NCBI RefSeq assembly: GCF_033568475.1
Contig: NC_133120.1
Span: forward strand, 81,072,151-81,136,150
DNA: 64,000 nucleotides
From: Henckelia pumila
Taxonomy: Eukaryota > Streptophyta > Magnoliopsida > Lamiales > Gesneriaceae
Reading direction: 5' to 3'
Both the position numbers and the translations under genes were made by a program. Shown here piece by piece: positions 49,334 through 61,380 of this stretch. Position 1 is the first letter of the stretch, and each line of letters starts with the position of its first letter. The notes under the pieces were generated by a model, which saw only the letters and a program-made list of their open reading frames with translations, was not told the DNA's origin and did no database searches.

Positions 49334-51169
49334 TTAGTCTTCTTCATCGGTGACGAATTTTCCGGAGCCGGGGTTGATGGCGGCGATGAAGAAGAACACT
49401 ATGTTGAACAGCAGCAGTGGCTCGATCTCGTTAATGGGCACCCCTGTCTCTATATTCAACTGCGCCAATGCTCCTTTCCCAGTTATTATTTCTCCAATTA
49501 TAGAGAAAGCAATCCCCAATTGAGCCAATCTCCCCACAAACAGCTCGTTTGCTTTTGTGAATCCAAATAAAGGACCTATATAATATGATTTATCACACGT
49601 AAACATGTCCCATTAATATATTATAAGATCACCAGTAATGGAAAACTTGCCTTTTGTGAATTATATATATATATATATTATAAGATGTGGTTTACTTTAC
49701 CTTGTCCTAGGCCCAATGCTGACCGGAAACCTTTTCCCGGGGGGACGACTGCCTTCTCGAGTCCGGTGGCATCGTCGACAAATTTGCCCCGATCTCCAAG
49801 GGCTCCAATGGCTCCAAGCAAGTTGAAAAGGATGAAGAATAGAAGAAGAGGCTCTGCTTCATAAATTGGAATGCCAGTTTCCAGATTCAATTGTGACAAA
49901 ATTCCTTTTCCGGTTATGGCTTCTCCCAATAGTGAAGCCTGCATAAGTATATAATTTCAAGTTATTCTACGTTTTTTTAGTTGGAGGAGATGACTCTTAT
50001 AATTGAGTCTCGAACTTGAAACATGGTCTCTCACATAGCATTCTAGTGTCGTAGCGACTTCACCTTATTCAGAGGCTGATATACCGGATCAAAATACCGA
50101 GTTTTCGATATATCATATCGAAATTTTTTCGATATGAGACATTTTTTCGGTACCGAATTTTTTTCAATATCTATACGGTATCAACTATCAATATGGATTT
50201 TTTTCGAACCAAAATTTAAGAATTTCGATATCGATATCGGTATGAATTTTTTTCATACCAATATTTTTGATACGATATACCGAAAAATCACCCCTCAGTT
50301 TGCCCATTTTGCAACAACTTGATCAGGAAAATCATGTAATTGTTTTTCTTGGCCATGTCTACCAATTTTGAAATTCGTGTTGATTTATTATTGGTTCATA
50401 TTGTTTGAGCCCTTTCAATGTGAAGAAAATCAATTATTTGTAACAATCAATACTGAAAAATCAGCAAAAATAAAGGAAAATCAATTATTTGTAACAATGT
50501 GAAGTGCTTGGTAGAATGAACACAATTAAGCACGATAGATATGATTTATAAGTCACTCCCAAATTTGAGCCACGAATCCCAATATTTTTCTAATCGAACA
50601 CTACAATTAAAAAAAAAAAAAAAAAACTCCCAAGATTCTTTGAATTTTATATGCAACTAAAACTTTGTCCACGTCTTGTAATAAAAACAAAGTAAATAAA
50701 TAAATAAAATATTTAAAAATAACAAGAATAATAAGCCGTTACCGCAAAACCAATCATAGCAACTCGACCAACAAAGAGCTCATTTTGTTTCGTGAAACCA
50801 ATTCCACCTGACGTACCAAAGATCCCATCTTCCACCGTAGATTTCTTCTTCACAACGGGTGCCTATAAAATTTATTTATTTATTTTCAAATAAATAAACA
50901 AACGCTAAAAAATAATAATAATAATAATAAAGATCAAGAAATAATTAATTCGTAACCTTCTTCACAACTGGAGAAGCCTTAGCCTTAGACTCGATGACGC
51001 GACGAGTCGACGAAGACGCGGCGGGACGATCAATGGTCAGGATTGACGGGAACAAGAACCGAGAAAACGGCGTCGGTTTCAGCGTTTGAGCCGACGACGG
51101 TTCCGACCTGAATTCGTGGCCGGAAACACGGTTTCCGGTGCTGAGCAACATTGTTGCCTGAGCTGCCAT
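49334..51169 (-). CDS. PSBS: PsbS, photosystem II 22-kDa protein (NPQ4)
   Basis: Four exons on the minus strand (51169-50957, 50862-50743, 49938-49701, 49575-49334) join in frame to 270 residues. Residues 1 to about 65 are a Ser-rich chloroplast transit peptide. Two homologous halves follow, each with FTK.NELFVGR and EAITGKG or EIITGKG LHC-type helices. Both lumenal pH-sensing glutamates lie in ETG(I/V)PI motifs (Glu131 and Glu233 here, equivalent to Arabidopsis Glu122 and Glu226). The protein ends GKFVTDEED. PsbS senses lumen acidification in the thylakoid and triggers energy-dependent quenching. Length and four-exon layout are normal, and no defect is visible. Intron 2 (804 nt) carries a GGTATACC-rich repeat. 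Confidence 0.97.
50071..50297. repeat. CGGTATACC-rich hAT-like repeat in PsbS intron 2
   Basis: The ends AGAGGCTGATATACCG and the complement of TGAGGGGTGATTTTTCGG are weakly inverted. The interior is dense in CGATAT/ATATCG and GGTAT/ATACC palindromes. Same word family as 51685-52045 and 22195-22310. Confidence 0.55.
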
Positions 51170-52648
51170 ATTTGGTGCGTGATAATGGATAATGTGCTGT
51201 CTGAATTTGATGTGTTGTGATAATTAATATAATCTGGGTCATGAAGATTAATATTAAGCACAAAATCTCTAGTGAATTTGTGAATCACACAAAAGGAAAA
51301 GTGGATAGGGTATGATAAATATATTGGTTTGGAGGAATCCACGTCCTTTGAATCTACAGCAATTGAAAGTACTATACGGTGTGTTTTTACTAGTCTAGGA
51401 AAAAGAATCGAAGAGTAGAGAAGGGAATAGAAGAAGTGTATTGCCTTCATGGAGAAAGTGTAAGTCAACATCATTACAGTGTCACACTACATATAATACG
51501 ACATAAGTTAATTTGAACACTTTATTCACTTCAATTCTCTTATGTTAGATAATATACCATTTTAAAATGACATAGACGGATTTCTTATTCAACCCAACTC
51601 ATGAAAAAATATTCTTTCTTATGTCAAAATTCTTATTTTTCATTATAGATATTAGTCGGATTGATTCATCTCACGGATATAGATAGAGATGACATACCGT
51701 ACCGTATCGAAAAACACATACCGTATATCATACCGAAAATTACGGTATAAGAAAATTTTATACCAATACCGTATCGAAAATTTCGGTATACCAATTTTCG
51801 ATATACCGAAAATTTCGGTATCTATAACTAGCATACCGATTATACCGAAATTTTATGGTATACCGTTATATATATACCGAAATTTTCAAATTTCATATTG
51901 TTACAGTACCGAAAAATTCGGTATCGTTACCGTACCATACCGAAATCTTCTGTATACCAAAATTTAGGTAAATTCGATATTTTTTCGGTACGGTCGGTAA
52001 CCCCGATATACCAAAATTCGGTATTTTTTCCCGCCCCTAGATATATAGGTTCATGAATTCATCTCACAACAAACCTACTAAATTTTTTTAATTATATTAC
52101 TACTCTTATTTGAAATTTTCACGGTATTTTGTGCCTTGAAAAGGATATGATGTCCCACCCTTTGTCTCGTTTTAAGTCTTACATATATTGTTTGAACGTA
52201 CGTAGCTAGCTAGTTGCATGTGAGGGGGTATTTATTAATCTAGAGATAATGTATATATATGTCTTTTGTGTGTGTGTATATTAGATATATTGATGATGGT
52301 GTATAGTCACATTTTTCTGGTGTGATTGAATTCAGAGTTGTCCAACAAGCTAGGTGGGATCGTCGTATTACTAATGGCTCGGAAGTGGCCGAGGACATTT
52401 ATATATGTATATAGACATAGATATTTTGAGAGAAATTGTGATTTGTGGTGCTTTGAAATATCAAAGTTAATTTATAGCTTTTAGTAAGCCCTGCATTTTT
52501 TTTCTTTATATTTAATTTCTTCTCCTATCATTTAAATTTCGAAAATTAATTAAAAAAAATTTAAAAAAAATACATACTTCATTTTCTTATTTTTCTACAG
52601 AACACGTGCACGCGCCATCATTTGCTAGTACATATAAAAGTTTAGCAA
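51170..52648. other. PsbS 5' flank and intergenic DNA
   Basis: The first 300 bases are the presumed PsbS promoter. The repeat at 51685-52045 follows. I see nothing else coding. Confidence 0.4.
51685..52045. repeat. CGGTATACC-rich hAT-like element
   Basis: It begins TAGAGATGACATACCGTACC and ends with the complement of CTAGGGGCGGG, the usual TAGGGGTG-type end of this plant family. The interior is an imperfect array of ACCGAAAATTTCGGTAT palindromes. The 8-bp duplication is not convincing. Confidence 0.6.
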
Positions 52649-52975
52649 ATTGAAATGACCCGTTCCTACTACTACTGAATTTTTTTTTAAAAAAAAATAA
52701 TTTCTATTATATAAATTTATATATAAATACATATATTAATTTAAAATAAAAGTAATACATATATGCCCATACATATATGCACATAAGCTTAAGATAATTT
52801 ACAATAAAATATTCTACATATAATACTACATTTTTGCATGCAAATAAAAATAATCACTAATTAAATTCTTAAATATATTTTACATATATTAAAAACGTGT
52901 ATTACTAAAATAATACATAAATATATTTAGAAATCATGCATCTATAAATAAATAAATAACTAAATACTTAATATA

Positions 52976-53017
<42 letters not shown>

Positions 53018-53485
53018 GTGTACACATATACATATATTAAATAAATAATTTCTTAAATATTTTTAAACATGAATAAATATCCATAAAAACATTCTACATA
53101 AAAATCTCATTGCTTTGCATGAAATTAAAATATCTTTAAACATCCATAAATCCATGCATTAAATAATATCACCAATCTCTCATAAAACCCTCACATAAAA
53201 ATTCATAAACTCGTGAATAAATCATGAAATATGTGTGAAAAACGTAATAATATTAATACCACTGAAAACATAAACTTGAGCGTAGGTCACGGGCTAGCCA
53301 ATCGTCGGAAACTCATACATCCTCATCGTCAGTTGGGGCTATATTCTCTACGTCATAATCTGCTTGCTCATCTGCATCATTTAAGTCTAGTGAGCCTAGA
53401 GGCTCAGCACGCTCTATCTCATAATAACAACATGATTAAAAATAATGCATCACATAACACATGCATGATTGGTAGCGCTTAATTG
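52649..53485 (-). mobile_element. Gypsy LTR fragment (3' part), truncated by the Athila element
   Basis: Read on the minus strand it ends ...GGAACGGGTCATTTCA, like the LTR end GGTCGTTTCA at 62121. It contains GCATATATGTATGGGCATATATGTA, shared in pieces with 62017-62046 on the plus strand. An internal GC-richer block (53230-53420, minus strand) reads like the acidic pseudo-coding patch often seen in such LTRs. No primer site follows it, so it is a fragment or solo LTR. Confidence 0.5.
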
Positions 53486-54776
53486 TGTCACGCCCAAATT
53501 ACCCAACTCAATCAGATAATCACTAAAAATGTAGTAGTGTGAGTAGGGATCGTTCTCACGAGAAAAGGTAAATTTAATGTGTCCTAAGTAAACAAAATGG
53601 GGTTTTGAGATTTGAGGTTAACTACTAAAAATTTAAGCAATTAAATATTCAAAGTATCACTATCATGCAAGCATGAAAATTAAATTGGAGAAATCAATAA
53701 GAGACGAGACTTGGTATCGGTTGACTACACCCTTGATATTCATTCATTCAATCATCGATTCCCTAAAAATAATTAATCCTATTAAATATTCGTCATTGAA
53801 AATCAAATTTCTGTTTCACCTTAATTTTAGTTAAGTAGAAAACAGCATTCTAGATTAACCCTTACCAATAAATTAACCCAGATAACAGCAATCTAGATTT
53901 AAATCCACGGTAGCATTCAAACTAGTCAAACTGATGAACCTAGACAACACAAACACCAGCGGTTGTATTTAGCCTAGTCAATAATTGATCCTACAATTTA
54001 ATAAATTCAACAACAGAAAATATCAAACGTAGTTGCTTCACAAATTAGATTATTCAAAAAATTACGGATTTGAATTCTAATTTAGCTATAGCTTGCAAAA
54101 CAAAATCCTAAGATGATCAATCCTAAAATCTCGCATACAAACATGAAATAAACCAGATCAAATATTGATACTTAACAAGGATTAAACATTACAAATCGAA
54201 TCTCATGAATAAAATATATCAAGGTTTCGTCTCCCTCAACCAAGTATTAAAACTTAGCCACAACGATTCATGAAAATTCAAGAATAATTCAAAGAAAAGA
54301 AGAAAACTTGAGAGAAAATTGAAGAACAAAACCTAGCCTCCAAGAGAGTCTTAAAATATGATAATAATCTCCCTAAAATGGAATTAAAAGCTTAATAAAG
54401 CCTAGAGGCTAAAATAACAAAGTTTCCAAAAATATAAAATTCTTTTCGGATCGCGACGCTCGCTCGATCGGTAAACATTGGCCGATCGAGCGGCCAAAAT
54501 ATCCCAAGGCTACTGACTTCAAAACTTGCGCGCCGCTCGATCGGTAAACTTCTGCAGATCGAGCGGCCAAACATTCTTCAGAAATTCCAGCATTTCTATG
54601 ACTCCAAAGTTCCTTCCAAATCTCCGCAAAGATGCACAACCTAACCACAAAACCGAGAAACCAATCATGCAAACACGGAAAATGCAATATGAACAAAATG
54701 CAACAATAAAACATGTAAACAAATGCAAAACGACAACAAAATGATACTAACAAATGCAATAAAAACATAACTATCA
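53486..54776 (-). repeat. 3' LTR of the Athila-type element
   Basis: On the minus strand it starts TGATAGTTATG right after the purine-rich AAATGTGGGGCAGTT and ends TTTGGGCGTGACA. It is 1291 bp with TG..CA ends. It contains two GC-rich hairpins (54461-54492 and 54532-54567). The partner LTR is absent, so the boundaries rest on the polypurine tract and end motifs. Confidence 0.65.
54461..54567. repeat. Two GATCGAGC hairpins in the Athila LTR
   Basis: Hairpin A (54461-54492) pairs CGCTCGATCGG with CCGATCGAGCG, 11 bp, loop 10. Hairpin B (54532-54567) pairs GCCGCTCGATC with GATCGAGCGGC, 11 bp. They start 71 bases apart. The same motif occurs three times at 57369-57551. Confidence 0.9.
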
Positions 54777-55964
54777 AACTGCCCCACATTTAACCCTTAC
54801 TCGCCCTCGAGTAAGTCATGCAAAACAAAATTAAAGAAAACAAACACATAAGTAAGGAGAATTATGCAATAATATAGCCTCAGAGAAAACCACTTATATT
54901 TAAAACAAGTTCATAGCTACTCTCAATCATCAATGATACACCTTCAGTCGACTGCGAACGTGTGTGTGTGTCATGTTACCCCAGCTACATGCAACTTCAA
55001 AAGACAAAGTTTCAAGACTGTTCGCCGACCTTTAAAAATTCAGTGTAAGCCTTACCATCAAGAACTCTCCTCCTAACAATCTTTCAACACAACACAACTG
55101 CCTTGAGAATAATTACGCACAGTCGGATTTTGCACCCGACAATTTTAAAGTGCCAATAATTACCCGCATACTTAGCTATAACTAGATAGGATTCGTATTT
55201 CAATCCCCTCGTCTATAGCACGGATGGAACTACAATCCCATTAGGTCCGCAAACTTAGCTATGAAATAGTGAATATAATTTCATTCACATCTCACGCCCG
55301 GATGGAATTGTTATATTATTTTATCAAAAGAATAACCTCATGCAATCCGCATACTTAGCCACAAACAAGATGAATAGGATTTCAAACATCTCGCTCGCAA
55401 CCCAGATGAAGTTAATTGGTTTTCAAAACATTTGCTTCTCTTTTTCATAAAACAAAAAATTTTAAGGTGCGCCCAAGAAACTGTATGCCATATCAAAAAA
55501 ATCAAGATTCAAGCACTATCAAATTCCACAAACACCTATTATCGTGCAATGGTCCAACAGCCATCCACAAAATCTAATACATCACTACACTTCCCTGGTT
55601 AAACATGTGTGCTTAAAAATATTCAACAATCAACCTACGGTTTCTCATATCCCATCAAGAGTAATTTTTTTCAAAAAAATCATAATTTTTCAACTATCTC
55701 ATCATAGGCAGATAACTCATCCTCAACTTATGCATTTTGACAACATAAACAACAACAACAATAATACGATGTATAACAACACAAGAAAAAATGCAATACA
55801 AACAAAGAAAACAAAATGCAAACAAAATGCAAACAATGCAACACCCCCCCCCCCCCACCCCACACTTAACCCAAGCATTGTCCTCAATACATTACAAGAC
55901 AAAATATGAACAAACAACTAAACAGAATGAGATGCAAAAAAAATGAAAACGGAACTCCCCTGGT
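54777..55964 (-). other. Athila 3' non-coding region
   Basis: No reading frame of note. Near the LTR is the palindrome CTTACTCGCCCTCGAGTAAG (54794-54813), then the polypurine tract. At 55844-55856 a run of 13 C (G on the element strand) follows TTAAGTGTGGGG, a landmark of Athila elements after the third ORF. Confidence 0.55.
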
Positions 55965-57100
55965 TTAACGGTCGACGGCGTTTTCCTCTTCAGCCTCCGG
56001 AGGAAGGACAGGAGTGGCATACTGGAACGAGAAAGGCGGCGGATATGGCAGAGAAGCCGGAACGGCATTTGGATCAAGACCAAAGTGCAATGTGAGATTT
56101 CGCAATAAAGCATCCACAGCTTGCGAATTATGAGCCGCCACCATATTATATGCATCCTGATGATGGGCGTAGGCAGTGAGCTCACGGATGGCATCGGCTT
56201 GAGAGCGACGAGGAGGTGGAGGTGGCCTTGGCGGGGATGGTGGTTGTTGAAAGTGGCCGTCCCTCATAAAATTCTTAACACGATATGCCCTCTTGGCTTC
56301 GATAAAAGCGGCGTCGATGGTCGCTTAGGCTGCAACCACTCTTCATCATTACGAATGACAACTCCGGCGCGTATGCATAGAAAAGAGATGATCATGGGAA
56401 ATTAAAGGCCCACTGCGACATTATGGATTGACCGTTGGATCTCGCCATGAAGGACGCGCCCCACATTAATTGGCCATCCCATATCAAGCGCGTATAGGAG
56501 AAGAGCGCGCTCAAGATTGACCTCGCTAGAATGTAAAATCGGCATCAGACGCCGAGTCACAAAAGCATACCAAGAGGCCGGAAGCACACGTAAAAAACGC
56601 TCCTTGAAATTCACTACGAAAATGGGGTCAATCCACATAGCTCCATGGTAAGCCAGTTGGTCAAGAAACGCATCCAAATCTGGTTCGATTTTCAGGCTTT
56701 GATAGAAAGAATCATCCACCTCCGGAATTTCAAATAAAACATTCAACTCATGGGGTAAAAAAAAATCAGTTTCCCCCTAACAACTGCCTTGCTATCCGTC
56801 CTCTTTGCCGCATTAGCATAAAATTCGCGAACAATCGGTACTACGGTGGGGGGAGGTTGCTCGTAGAATTTTGTCCAACCCCGCTCTTGAATCATCCCAA
56901 AGATTTTATTATCGTCCAATTCTAACTCAAAGCCGCGTTCAGGAATGGGGGAACGATTTACCTTGGCGGTGATGTAACGATCACGACGGCATCATTGACA
57001 AAGAGCCCGGTGAATTCGGCATAAGAGCGATCGGCTGCTCGAGAAGATGACTCGCCTTGAACGCGGGTTCGTTTAGGTCCCATGGAAAAGTAAGAAGATG
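55965..57100 (-). pseudogene. Athila third ORF (plant transposon-protein domain), broken
   Basis: The start is MGPKRTRVQGESSSR near 57081. The frame shifts near 56960. The next part contains IQERGWTKFYEQPPP and VPIVREFYAN, then, in another frame (56746-56402), WYAFVTRRLMPILH and ALLLYALDMGWPINVGRV, typical of the putative plant transposon protein domain (PF20167-like, recalled). A Pro-rich, acidic tail (56267-55965) ends the ORF. It occupies the position of the env-like ORF of Athila elements; I see no transmembrane or fusion features here. At least two frameshifts and a stop break it. Confidence 0.65.
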
Positions 57101-57368
57101 ATGCAAATATTAAAGAAGCAATTCGTCGAACACCTGACGTGCGACAAAATCCCGGCAGATCCTTGAAGAAACGTGAGATACACCGGCGAAGAACGAAGTC
57201 TGGTAGAGGTGCCTGAGAGAAATCCCTGCGGATTAAAAGAAAGAACAAAGAATTAAATGAGAGAAATTGGTAGAAAGGATTTTGGGGATTTAGGGATTTA
57301 GAAGATATAAAAGAGAGAATGAGAGAGGGAAAGGGGAATCTGCGTTTAAATTAGCGTAAAAAGGCTGT

Positions 57369-57551
57369 CGCTCGATTGGCAAGATGTTGCAGATCGAGCG
57401 ACAACAAAAGTCCCAACTCACTGCCCGAACAAAAGCGCTCACGCTCGATCGGCAAGATATTGCAGATCGAGCGAGAGAAAAATAACCAACTTACTGCCTC
57501 GGATGAAAAAAGCGCTCGCTCGATCGGCAAGATGTTGCCGATCGAGCGAGC
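57369..57551. repeat. Array of three GATCGAGC hairpins between Athila pol and third ORF
   Basis: Hairpins lie at 57369-57400, 57442-57473 and 57514-57551, spaced 73-75 bases. The third has a perfect 17-bp stem (GCTCGCTCGATCGGCAA paired with TTGCCGATCGAGCGAGC) and a GATG loop. The spacers are also similar (..CTGCC.GA.. / AAAAGCGCT), so the unit is a tandem repeat of about 74 bp. Same motif as in the LTR. Confidence 0.92.
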
Positions 57552-57718
57552 CAAATATTTTTTATTTTTGGCTTTTTCAAAATTTCCGAAAAAAATAAAA
57601 ACAAAAAAAAAATCAAAATAATAAGAACGAGCAAAAACAAAAGGGAAAGAAACACTGGGTTGCCTCCCAGTCAGCGCTAAATTTGCAGTCAGTCTATAGC
57701 TCGACTGCATGCCGTGAT

Positions 57719-60700
57719 TTAGTCGACATTAGGCGGAGTATCTAGAGTGATATCATGCTCGCTTTCTCCGACATGTTCTTGGACTCCTTCATAATAGTGT
57801 TTAAGCCGGTGGCCATTCTCCTTGAATGTTTTGGATATGTTCAAGCTTTGAATTTCGACTGCACCATGAGAAAAGACATTAGTTACAACAAACGATCCAT
57901 TCCAACGCAAACGTAACTTACCTGGAAACAACCGAAGTCGGGAATGATAGAGCAAAACTTTCTGACCGACTTCGAAGTGCCGTCTTGAGATCATCTTGTC
58001 GTGGAAGGCCTTTGTTTTGTCCTTGTAAATCTTGGAGCTGGCATAGGCATCATTGTGGATCTCTTCCAATTCTTGCAACTGCAGCTTTCGGTGCTCGCCA
58101 CTCTCATTCATCTGCATGTTAAAGTTTTTTATAGCCCAATAGGCTCAATGCTCCAATTCCACCGGCAGATGACAAGGTTTTTCAAAAATTAGACGATATG
58201 GAGACATTCCAATCGGTGTCTTGAATGCGGTCCTATACGCCCACAAGGCATCATCCAAACGCAAGCTCCAATCCTTTCTAGTAGGATTCGCGGTCTTTTC
58301 AAGGATAGATTTGATCTCTCTGTTTGAAACCTCAGCTTGACCGTTGGATTGTGGATGATATGCAGTGGAGATCTTGTGCGTCACATGGTACTTTTTAAGC
58401 AAACTCGCCACAGTTCGGTTGCAGAAGTGTGTACCTCTATCACTGATGAGGGCTCTCGGAATTCCAAACCTAGAGAAAAGGTTATGCTTGATAAACTCTG
58501 CAACAACTTGAGAATCGTCAGTACGGGTGGCCTTTGCTTCCACCCATTTCGAGACATAGTCCACATCAAGTAATATATAGATAAACCCATATGAACTTGG
58601 AAAAGGTCCCATGAATTCGATGCCCCAAATATCAAAGATCTCACAAACTAGAATAGGTTGTTGGGGCATCTCCTTTTGTTGGGAGATGTTACCTGTCTTT
58701 TGGCATTGAGCGCACGACTTATAGAACAGGTATGCGTCTCAAAATAAGGAAGGCCAAAAAAATCCGCTGTCCAACACCTTCCTTGATGTCCTTTTTGCTC
58801 CAAAGTGGCCAGCACATGCATAAGAATGACAAAATGTGAGGATAGGGATTACCTTGCTCGCGGGTACACATCGTCGTATGACTTGATCAGCGCAGTGTTT
58901 CCACAAGTATAGATCATCCCACACATAATACTTCGCATCGCTCCTCACCTTGTCCTTTTGCACCCTTGAAAATTCAGAGGGAAACCCATTAGTAACTAAA
59001 TAATTCACAATGTTTGCGTACCAGGGTAATTCGGCGCTTGCTGAAAATAATTGCTCATCAGGAAATTCTTCTCGCAAATTTAGCTCCTGATCATCAACAT
59101 GAACTAGGCGACTCAAGTGGTCAGCGATTTGATTCTCGGTCCCTATTTTGTCTTTGATTTCTACATCAAATTTGCTCATAAGTAGTATCCATCGGATCAG
59201 CCTTGGCTTTGCCTCCTTCTTCGCCATCAGAAAACGAAGAGCTGCATGATCAGAGTAAACAATAACTTTAGTACCAAGTAAATAAGAACGAAATTTTTCT
59301 AATGCAAAGACCACAGCTAAAAGCTCTTTTTCAGTGGTGGAGTAGTTTTGTTGGGCATCGTTCAGGATACGCGAAGCATAGTATATAGCATGCTATGCTT
59401 TCCCAACTTTTTGTCCTAAAACAGCGCCAACTGCATAGTCACTGGCATCACACATGATCTCGAATGGCTTGCTCCAATCCGGTGGCTGGATTATTGGTGA
59501 AGATGTCAAGGAATCTTTGAGTTGATCAAAAGATGTTTTGCATGGTGCATCAAACTCAAACGGAACATCTTTTTGCAACAGCTTGCACATGGGGGATGCT
59601 ATCTTGGTGAAGTCCTGAATGTATCTCCTGTAGAAACCTGCATGGCCAAGTAAAGAACGCACTTCCCGCACACATGTGGGATAAGGGAGAGACTGAATGA
59701 TATCGATTTTAGCCTTATCTACCTCTATTCCCTTAGATGGTACGATGACCCAATATAACACCCTGCCTAACCATAAAATGACATTTTTCAGAATTTAAAA
59801 CCAAGTTGGTTTCGACACACCTTTTAAGGACAAGTGCAAGGTTAGACGGATAATTTTCGAATGAATCACCATAGACAGTAAAATCATCCATGAAAACTTC
59901 TAAGATATGCTTGATGAAGTCCGAAAAAATACTAACCATACACCGTTGGAAAGTGGCCGGTGCATTGCAAAGTCCAAAGGGCATCCGTCGATACACAAAG
60001 GTGTCAAACGGGCATGTGAATGCCATCTTTTCTTGATCCTCTGGCGCAATAGCAATCTGAAAATAACCAGAATACCCATCAAGAAAACAATAATAAGGAT
60101 GGAATGCTAAACGTTCAATCATTTGATCAATAAATGGCAAAGAAAAGTGATCCTTTCGGGTTCCCGCATTTAACTTCCTATAATCTATACAAACCCTCCA
60201 CCCGTTTTGAATGCGGGTGGGAACCAATTCATCATCCTTGTTTTTCACCATAGTTATCCCGGTTTTCTTGGGTACCACTTGTAGTGGGCTGACCCACTGA
60301 CTGTCAGAAATTGGGTAGATGACTCCAACTTCAAGTAGTTTCAAAATTTCAGCCTTGACCACCTCCATCATCGATGGATTCAACTTCCTCTACGGTTGAC
60401 GTGAGGGGTTTGCTCCATCCTCCATCAAAATTCGGTGCATGCATGTGGACGGGCTAATTCCCTTGATGTCTGCTATAGTCCACCCAATAGCAGTCTTGTG
60501 CTCTTGTAGTACCTTAACTAGTTGTTCTTCTTGGTCGGCTTCCAAACTATTGGAGATTATGACTGGTAATGTTTCTCCTTCACCAAGGAAAACACACTTA
60601 AGATGGGTTTGAAGTGTCTTTAGTTCGACCACTGGTGCCTGCAAAACAGATGGAAGACGCCTAGTGTTAGAGATTGGTAAATATATGTAAGAGACATTAC

Positions 60701-61380
60701 CTGACTGAAGTAGCTCAGGCGAACTATTCAGAATTTCCTCAATCTCCTTCACTTCCTCGCTGAATCCAATTCCATCATTCTGCTGAATGGGTGCAATAAT
60801 AGCTACCTCTAGATCATCTTTTCCTGCATGCTCACAATAATCTTGTGCCAAGTAATCCACAATATCAACAGAAAACACACAATCATCACTATCAGGAAAT
60901 TTCATGGCATCATAAATATTAAATTTCACAACCTCTCCATCAAATTCCATAGTAAGTGTGACACTGTGAACATAAATTTTAGTCATGGACGTTTTCAAGA
61001 ATGGTCTGCCTAAAAAAATAGGACTATTATGATCACCGTTTTCCATGTCTAGCACATAAAAATTTGCAGGAAATACTAATTTATTTACTTGCACTAACAC
61101 ATCCTCCACTACTCCCCTAGGGTATGCATTAGACCTATCCGCTAACTGAATAACAATTCCAGTTTTGTTCAATGGACCAAGTTTCAAGGATGCATAGATA
61201 GAGTATGGCATATCATTGATTGATGCTCCTAGATCCAGCATGGCCTTTTCAAGTCTAACATTCCCTATAGTGCATGGGATAGAAAACATACCTGGATCCT
61301 TGCATTTTGCGGGCAATTTTCGTTGGATCACAGCAGATACGTTATCACCAAGTTCCATTTTTTGACAACTCTTCAGTGTC
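57719..61380 (-). pseudogene. Athila pol (protease-RT-RNase H-integrase), several stops
   Basis: On the minus strand a protease/linker (61380-60390) has LDLGASINDMPYS (D-L-G-A in place of D-T/S-G) and ends at a stop (60390). RT (to about 59760) has LDGYSGYFQ, RRMPFGLCNAPATFQ and a FMDD box. A frameshift occurs near 59740. RNase H region stops at 59393, then continues to 58900 ([20 protein letters not shown]). The integrase zinc finger (H..H..C..C) is broken by a stop near 58739. The core (58669-58145) has WGIEFMGPF, where the first catalytic Asp is Glu, SDRGTHF and the Glu in [10 protein letters not shown]. The C-terminal domain (58117-57719) has GQKVLLYHSRLRLFPGKL. The element cannot make a full polyprotein. 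Confidence 0.9.

Larger units (their letters stand above)
53486..61380 (-). mobile_element. Athila-type Ty3/gypsy retrotransposon, 5'-truncated and decayed
   Basis: Minus-strand order from right to left is protease-RT-RNase H-integrase (61380-57719), a hairpin array (57369-57551), a third ORF of the plant transposon-protein type (about 57100-55965), a long non-coding segment with a G-run, then the 3' LTR (54776-53486). A third ORF after integrase and the long 3' region are Athila features. The 5' LTR and gag are missing: the right end stops abruptly at 61380 against a Cassandra LTR. Several stops and frameshifts inactivate the coding regions. Confidence 0.85.

Noticed and set aside
54409-54789. 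126-residue ORF with hydrophobic start
   Set aside because: It falls inside the Athila LTR and across its hairpins; other frames are equally open.
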